Assembly: GCF_037325665.1 (NCBI RefSeq)
Contig: NC_090261.1
Span: forward strand, 65,158,695-65,222,694
DNA length: 64,000 bases
Direction of reading: 5' to 3'
Source: Littorina saxatilis
Taxonomy: Eukaryota > Mollusca > Gastropoda > Littorinimorpha > Littorinidae
This document shows, piece after piece, positions 58,418 to 64,000 of this stretch. The position numbers were made by a program, and so were the translations under genes. A model generated the notes under the pieces. It was not told the DNA's origin. It saw nothing but the letters and a program-made list of their open reading frames with translations, and did not search any database. Each line of letters starts with the position of its first letter. Position 1 is the first letter of the stretch.

Positions 58418-58818
58418 TGTTTTTCTTCTTCTTCTTCTTTGTTCATGGGCTTACATGTAGTAACTTAGACTCCCACGTTCACTCATGTTTTTAGCACAAG
58501 TGGATTTTTACGTGTATGACTGTTTTTACCCCGGCATTCAGGCAGCATACGCCGATTTCGGGGGAGGCATGCTGGGTATTTTTGTGTTTCTATAACCCAC
58601 CAAACTCTGACATGGATTACAGGATCTTTTCCGTGCGCACTTGGTCTTGTGCTTGCGTGTACACATGAAGGGGGTTGTCACTAGCAGGTCTGCACATAAG
58701 TTGACCTGGGAGATCAGAAAAAACTCCACTCTTAACCCACCAGGTGGCAGCGATCAGGATTCGAACTCACAACCTCCAGATTAGGAGGCCGACATCTTGC
58801 CATCACGCCACTGCGCCC
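58418..58818 (-). mobile_element. tRNA-derived SINE, minus strand
   Basis: Reverse complement begins gacgggcgcagtggcgtgat (A-box region) and has B box gagttcgaatcctg near 58755. The body contains gccacctggtgggttaagag and the tail is (GAA)n at 58420-58440. Confidence 0.75.
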
Positions 58819-59464
58819 GTCAGGTCTGTTCAAATAATAAGACAATGAAATGCCCCCTTGCAAGTCATTAGGAAGTACTCACAACAAAAATCTATCCGAC
58901 GTATGTATTGACTTCCGACATCTCTTTTTCAGAGTGCATACAGGGCTGGCAAAAATGTACACACGCATAGTATACAACCACTTCTACACACGTCAAGTGT
59001 GTTCCATATTCCAACAATAAACAGCTGTGCAACATAAGTTTTTTTGCGTGTGTTGTGTCTTTGTGTGTGTTTGTCCCAAGCAGTACAGTATTTTTGTTCT
59101 AAAATTCAAGGACTTTTCTAGGACTTTTCAAGGACTTTCAAAACCTTCTGAAGAGATGATCAAGCACCCTCTTACCTTCAAAGCTCGCAATGAAACACTC
59201 GCTGGTTATCATACCCCCTTCCCACACGCCGATTTAAATCATTGGATGTTCAGAAACGAATAGTTTAATTTTGAAGGCGACAGATTCGTAGCAGACGATG
59301 GTTTGGAAGCAGACAGACTCAAAAGGGACTGTAGGTTACTGTTCAACTTTTCTTTGAGGTTATCAAATAATTAATCATTGCAATTGTTTATTGTGGGTGG
59401 TTGTTGTGTAATGAGTTTGCAGCATTAAAGTTTTTAAGGACTTTCAAGAACCTTGCCAATTTTC

Positions 59465-59920
59465 TAAGCACTTTCAAGGCCTTGAAACTGACCCCTCCAA
59501 ATTCAAGCACTTTCAAGGCCTTGAAACTGACCCCTCCAAATTCAAGCACTTTTAAGGCCTTGAAACTGACCCCTCCAAATTCAAGCACTTTCAAGGCCTT
59601 GAAACTGACCCCTCCAAATTCAAGCACTTTCAAGGCCTTGAAACTGACCCCTCCAAATTCAAGCACTTTCAAGGCCTTCAAAACTGATCCCTCCAAATTC
59701 AAGCACTTTCAAGGCCTTGAAACTGACCCCTCCAAATTCAAGCACTTTCAAGGCCTTAAAACTGACCCCTCCAAATACAAGCACTTTCAAGGCCTTGAAA
59801 CTGACCCCCTCCAAATTCAAGCACTTTCAAGGCCTTTAAACTGACCCCTCCAAATTCAAGCACTTTCAAGGCCTTGAAAGTGACCCTTCCAAATTCAAGC
59901 ACTTTCAAGGATTTCATGCA
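59465..59920. repeat. minisatellite, 39-bp unit
   Basis: About 11 copies containing aattcaagcactttcaaggc and cttgaaactgacccctcc. Open frames on both strands are by-products. Confidence 0.96.
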
Positions 59921-60318
59921 CTTGCATGATACCTGCCCGCCAAGTGTATTTTGATTCTATGAATCGAAAGTTAATTACGTCCCTTCGCAAAATGGCGTCG
60001 AATAAGACTCGGAGTGTTGATGTGGTTGTCTTGTCTTTTATGTACACTCCGAAAACGTAATCGACATTAAAGTAAAGGCTGTGCAGCGCCCGATTGTTTT
60101 TTGTTTGTTTTTAGTACCTTGATAGTCAACTGCTCTGGGTTCCTATTGCAAAGGTGGCTTTGAATGGCAAATTCGTTTCAAGACCCGAAGTTAACGTCAG
60201 TAAGCATACAGGGGGCAGAATCGTGTATACACTCAAAGTGTGTGTAGCCAGTACGAACAAAGTTATGAGTATTTTTTTTTTATAGACTAAAGAGATATTT
60301 GAATGTACTGTAGTTTCA

Positions 60319-60628
60319 GGCATGGGAATTGTCCGCGATTTCCGCAAAATCGCGAATTTCCGCGAAAAGGAAATTATGTTTCAGCGAAAATAAAAATGTG
60401 TCCGCGGAAAAAAGGTAAATTAAATTATATGTATACAATTGTCTCTCTATCCATTATTTGCTAACACAAGAACTATCAAAATATTGGTCTAAAATTCGTT
60501 TTCCTTCCGGGGGCTTTGCCCCACTGGTCCTCCCAACGGGGCTCTGCCCCTGTACCCCGCCGGGGCCTAGGCGGCCCCTGAAACATGGCCTATTTTCAGA
60601 TTTTTTTCTATTTTGGAATTCCCATGCC
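60319..60628. mobile_element. small DNA element with GC-rich module
   Basis: 310 bp with inverted ends GGCATGGGAATT and AATTCCCATGCC, flanked by TCA (60316-60318 and 60629-60631). The interior block near 60505-60590 (gggggctttgccccactggt...ggggcctaggcggcccctg) resembles that of the element at 21151-21592. Superfamily not assigned; a 3-bp target duplication would suit PIF/Harbinger or CACTA types. Confidence 0.72.
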
Positions 60629-61216
60629 TCAGTTTGTAAAACATTCTGAGAAAAAGAAAAGCTTGGTACTATGGTTTGGGGTTTGTGTGGAGATGGTTTA
60701 AAACTCTGTGTCTTCTCAGAGAAAGAAGCTCACTAGTGCAGACTCAGTGGTTTTCCCCTCTTAACATTTTTGTGCTGGCTTACCAAAGAAATCCTGGTCA
60801 ACATCACCAAAGTTCTCGTCGTTATTATCATCGCAGTCATCATCATCGCCGTCATCATCAGCACCAGCATCTGATGAAACATCAACAAAATACAATGATA
60901 ACATAAAAGCAACCAGCACTTCATTGAACTTCTGCTGTGTGGTCAGGAATAAAAGCTGGTTCTTGTGTATGACTGTGTACGTACGATAATACTTCAGATA
61001 TACTGTTTCATAACATCTACAAATTTAACTCTATTTTAAGTCTCCCTCCTTTTTGAGACCGGCTTTTCTCCGATTTTTGTATGTCTTGACTGAAATGGGG
61101 GTTTCACTGTATCGTTTTTGGTTCACTCGTCTATATAATTATACTTGTATATTGACAAATTTAGCTTTGACTTTGAGATTTTGCGTTCGTTTATTACCAA
61201 AGATTTGTTTCATTGG

Positions 61217-61225
61217 GGGGGGGGG

Positions 61226-61312
<87 letters not shown>
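61217..61312. repeat. poly-G followed by (GA)n microsatellite
   Basis: About 13 G then about 80 bp of GA with one 'aaa' interruption. Confidence 0.95.
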
Positions 61313-61313
<1 letters not shown>

Positions 61314-61718
61314 TCTTACTACAAAATCAACAGAGGTTAGTATTTTTGATAATAACAAAGAGCGAAGTTAAGCGGCAAACAGACACAGGGATCATTATTC
61401 TACAAAGTTTTTTTATTTTATGAACATAAGCTTTAAACAAAGTTTTATCGGGATTGTACAGTGGTACCTCTGTAACTGTAACTGTAACTGTACCTTTGAA
61501 ACTGTAACCGAAATTCGGTCGTTATATGGAGAGGTCGTAATATGGAGGATTGGTTTATGTCCGGGTCCGTCAATGATCAGGAATGACATGGGCGTTTTGA
61601 TTGATACCACCCATAAAGTAATGTTATTCTTTCCTTAAACGATTATGGTAAACAGTTTTCTATTCAATTATTTACCCACACATAGTTGTCTTGCTTGTTT
61701 AATGAAGCCCCGTAACTA

Positions 61719-62465
61719 CCGTAAAATCCCTAGCAAACGCCCAGTATCTAGCAAACGCCCACCCCCCACTTTTGGCCAAAAGTTGTGCAGAGGGGTCACT
61801 ACCTAGCAAACGCCCACCCCGGGTGGTTTTTTTCACCAAACCTTTTAAATATGGTATCAGAGACTGCTGGGTTGAGTGGATGAGAGAAGCAAGACCACCG
61901 ACAGCAGCAGCTGCTGACAACCTCAAGCAGCCTAGAAGGCAAGACGTCATCAAATGGGTCAGCAGGGCGTGGGAGAACATACGACCTGAAACGACTGGAG
62001 TGGTTTCCAAATTAAATCGGCACTATCCTGCCTCGCGATCACAGCAAATGGAGATGCCCCAGAAGAAGCTGAGAGTGGAGACGACAGTGAAGACGATGAT
62101 GTTGACTTCGGACTAGAATGAGCCCACGATCATCAACCCTACCTGATCTCCAAACAAGAGAAGAAACTGTGTTTGTGCTGACGTTATTCTGAGAATTAAA
62201 AGAATCAAGGTCACTTGTGGGGTTTTTTTTTTTCCCTATCACAGGATGTTGATCTTTATTTGTGTAAACAAACGGTGTGTTTATTTGTCATTAAAATTGC
62301 ATAAATCACATGGTTGTATCACTTTTTTTCTCGGGAAAATTTAATGACACTTTATCTTGCAAAGGGGTGTATACCTAGCAAATGCCCCCCCCCCCCCCCC
62401 CCTACTTTTACCCGAAATCTGTGCGGAGGGGGGGGGGGGGTGGGCGTTTGCTAGGGATTTTACGG
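61719..62465 (+). mobile_element. pogo/Tigger-like transposon relic
   Basis: 747 bp with inverted ends CCGTAAAATCCCTAGCAAAC and its complement, flanked by TA (61717-61718 and 62466-62467). The only coding part left is the transposase C-terminus: KYGIRDCWVEWMREARPPTA, then QDVIKWVSRAWENIRPETTG; the acidic end ANGDAPEEAESGDDSEDD is in another frame, so a frameshift lies near 62010-62045. The DNA-binding and DDE parts are deleted. Confidence 0.82.
62381..62402. repeat. poly-C tract inside the pogo relic
   Basis: About 20 C, with a G-run at 62429-62441; expansions of the cccacc motif in the element's ends. Confidence 0.85.
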
Positions 62466-62823
62466 TACTCGTGGGTTAAGGGTTTGCAAATGAAAACACA
62501 CTGAGGTCGAACGAAAGTATGCGGTCCCAAAGCATGCACATCGATCTCGATACCAGATTTTAATCATAGTCATGCAGAGATTTGGTTAAAATCAAAGAAG
62601 TGTCCCAAACGCTTGTTTCAAAAACTTGTAAGCCTTTGCAGACGTTAAGAACCGCGGCAGTATGTTAAAACCGATGTAAAATTGTAGCGAAAAGCGTCAG
62701 TTTTCACGATAAAACTTTGACTCGCTCATTCACAGGACATATAACTGCACTCCGGACTGTCCAGTGTTGAGCAATTTAGGAGACTACACTACTCACCTTC
62801 AAACTTCACTGCCTGAGGAGAGT

Positions 62824-63153
62824 TTATTGAGGTGCATAACAATGTTTTAAGAACATTAACTTGGTGTGAGTGAGTGAGAGAGTAGGTGTTTGTGTGTGTA
62901 TGCAGGGTGGGAGCAACAAATCTGAGCTATACTGAAAAAAAATTTGTTTGCTGCAAACTAAACACCAGGCTGAGACCACTGCTGACGTTTTGCGAAGCCA
63001 TTTTCTAAATGGGCGATTTAAATCGTCCACCAAGTTCATCCAGTCGTTCCTCCACTTGTTTTTATGTAAGCTCTGGTCGATCTTTCGTGTCTTCGACTCA
63101 TCGGTAATTAGCTCCATCTTAAGTAAACCGAGCTCGCGATGTCTAGGTTTCAT
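62824..63153 (-). CDS. hypothetical protein, candidate first exon with BED-like start
   Basis: A 109-codon frame from ATG (63153-63151): MKPRHRELGLLKMELITDES, then NKWRNDWMNLVDDLNRPFRK-WLRKTS, then W-C-L-V-C. The pattern W...W..WL...A-W-C-x-x-C resembles the beginning of BED/hAT-type zinc fingers, but the His half is not present: the frame runs into CA-repeat codons (HTQTPTLSLTHT). So it is either a first exon whose donor I could not place, or a relic. Composition up to the C-x2-C is protein-like. It lies between the pogo relic and the repeat-bearing frame at the window edge. Confidence 0.35.
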   Translation of the reverse strand: MKPRHRELGLLKMELITDESKTRKIDQSLHKNKWRNDWMNLVDDLNRPFRKWLRKTSAVVSAWCLVCSKQIFFQYSSDLLLPPCIHTQTPTLSLTHTKLMFLKHCYAPQ

Positions 63154-63159
63154 TCGAGA

Positions 63160-63222
63160 CAAAAATGGCGGACGGCATGTTATTTCCGGAAGTATTTTCA
63201 GTTTTATGGATCGGAAGTTGCG
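63160..63222. promoter_or_regulatory. candidate promoter with YY1- and ETS-type motifs
   Basis: AAAATGGCGG (YY1-like) at 63162-63171, TTCCGGAAGT (ETS-like) at 63184-63193 and TCGGAAGT at 63211-63218, directly upstream of the minus-strand candidate exon. Such motifs cluster at TATA-less animal promoters. Confidence 0.35.
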
Positions 63223-63262
63223 CGAACCGAAGGTCGGAAACCGATATAGACGCGATTAGGAT

Positions 63263-64000
63263 TCAGGTTTTTTTCCTCACTTTTTTGTTGTTGTTGAAAT
63301 TTTTGCTATACGGAATTCCGTAATTATACGGAACTACTCCCACCCGTGTGTATTTGTTTGTGCATGAGTTCATGCATGTGTGTTTGCGTGTAGCAGTTAA
63401 CACAAAACCGCAAAAACGGAACTTCAAAACCGCAAAACGGAACTTCCTTAATTCATTTATAAACAATATACCTTGTTTTGCGGATAACCACGAAAGGGGA
63501 CGGAGAGCCTTGTCAGCCTCAGACAGCTCTGCTCCTACCTCTTCCTTCAGACAGGTATCTCTGTCACTGTCAGCGCTGGCTGCGGCTTGTCCTACTTTTG
63601 TCTCATCCTTCAGACAGGTATCACTGTCACTGTCAGCGCTGGCTGCGGCTTGTCCTACTTTTGTCTCTTCCTTCAGACAGGTATCACTGTCACTGTCAGC
63701 GCTGGCTGCGGCTTGTCCTACTTTTGTCTCTTCCTTCAGACAGGTATCACTGTCACTGTCAGCGCTGGCTGCAGCTTGTCCTACTTCTGTCTCATCCTTC
63801 AGACAGGTATCACTGTCACTGTCAGCGCTGGCTGCAGCTTGTCCTACTTTTGTCTCTTCCTTCAGACAGGTGTCACTGTCACTGTCAGCGCTGGCTGCAG
63901 CTTGTCCTACTTCTGTCTCATCCTTCAGACAGGTATCACTGTCACTGTCAGCGCTGGCTGCGGCTTGTCCTACTTCTGTCTCATCCTTCAGACAGGTATC
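63263..64000 (-). CDS. partial open frame with expanded 21-residue repeat, likely zinc-finger paralogue
   Basis: Read from the right edge, the minus-strand frame is open to 63263. It has about seven and a half copies of a 63-bp unit encoding DTCLKDETEVGQAAASADSD-S (down to about 63545), then AELSEADKALRPLSWLSA and low-complexity residues. The 12-finger gene at 55650 has two copies of the same unit N-terminal to its fingers. Here no finger follows within the window and the fingers may lie on another exon. The start is beyond 64000. The true exon end may be a donor near 63470 (caag followed by gtatat) and not the stop. Confidence 0.5.
   Translation of the reverse strand, partial: DTCLKDETEVGQAAASADSDSDTCLKDETEVGQAAASADSDSDTCLKEETKVGQAAASADSDSDTCLKDETEVGQAAASADSDSDTCLKEETKVGQAAASADSDSDTCLKEETKVGQAAASADSDSDTCLKDETKVGQAAASADSDRDTCLKEEVGAELSEADKALRPLSWLSAKQGILFINELRKFRFAVLKFRFCGFVLTATRKHTCMNSCTNKYTRVGVVPYNYGIPYSKNFNNNKKVRKKT
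63545..64000. repeat. 63-bp coding-type tandem repeat, about 7.5 copies
   Basis: Unit contains cttcagacaggtatcactgt, cagcgctggctgcggcttgt and cctacttctgtctc(at/tt)c. Variants alternate between 'catcc' and 'cttcc'. It continues past the window edge. Confidence 0.96.

Noticed and set aside
63165-63335. Plus-strand protein start MADGMLFPEVFSV
   Set aside because: ATGGCGG here is better read as a YY1-type promoter motif; the frame soon becomes a Leu/Phe low-complexity run with no clear donor.

Overview
The window is nuclear DNA of an animal, most likely a marine caenogastropod snail such as a periwinkle. The evidence is: introns with GT-AG borders, tRNA-derived SINEs with the tail 'cgtaaaacaccaaataaag' that I associate with Littorina-like genomes, several Tc1/pogo/hAT relics, and an extreme load of minisatellites. 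The species call is inference. The coding calls do not depend on it.

Three genes can be supported. (1) On the minus strand at the left edge, six exons (398-4061) encode the longin half of the mu subunit of adaptor complex AP-4 (AP4M1). The first exon was not found and the 3' part runs off the left edge. (2) On the plus strand, an AKT/protein kinase B gene runs from 7055 to 41191. Ten common exons encode the PH domain and the kinase domain up to the start of the C-tail (409 residues). Two alternative terminal exons follow, at 28070-28327 and 40946-41191. Both start in phase 0 and each encodes a full AGC-kinase C-tail with its own turn motif and hydrophobic motif, giving predicted proteins of 494 and 490 residues. 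(3) On the minus strand, a 12-finger C2H2 zinc-finger gene lies at 55650-57107. At the right edge an open minus-strand frame carries the same 21-residue N-terminal repeat expanded about eightfold, so a paralogue probably continues beyond 64000.

Layout: 0.4-4.1 kb AP4M1, with a miniature LTR element in one intron; 4.1-7.0 kb a divergent intergenic region with a candidate DNA transposon; 7.0-24.6 kb the common AKT exons, with introns holding MITEs, a 162-bp foldback, a 5-kb pyrimidine-rich minisatellite, a 220-bp (CT)n tract and two hAT relics; 24.6-41.2 kb the two alternative last exons, separated by a chain of minisatellites and SINEs; 41.2-55.5 kb more minisatellites, a Tc1 relic and possible AKT 3' UTR; 55.6-57.1 kb the zinc-finger gene; 57-64 kb SINEs, pogo and MITE relics and the repeat-bearing frame at the edge.

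The most interesting points are the two AKT C-tails and two independent places in AKT where the 3' splice site plus the first bases of the next exon have been tandemly duplicated as decoys. Very long stop-free frames (up to 1,659 codons) are by-products of tandem repeats and are not called as genes.
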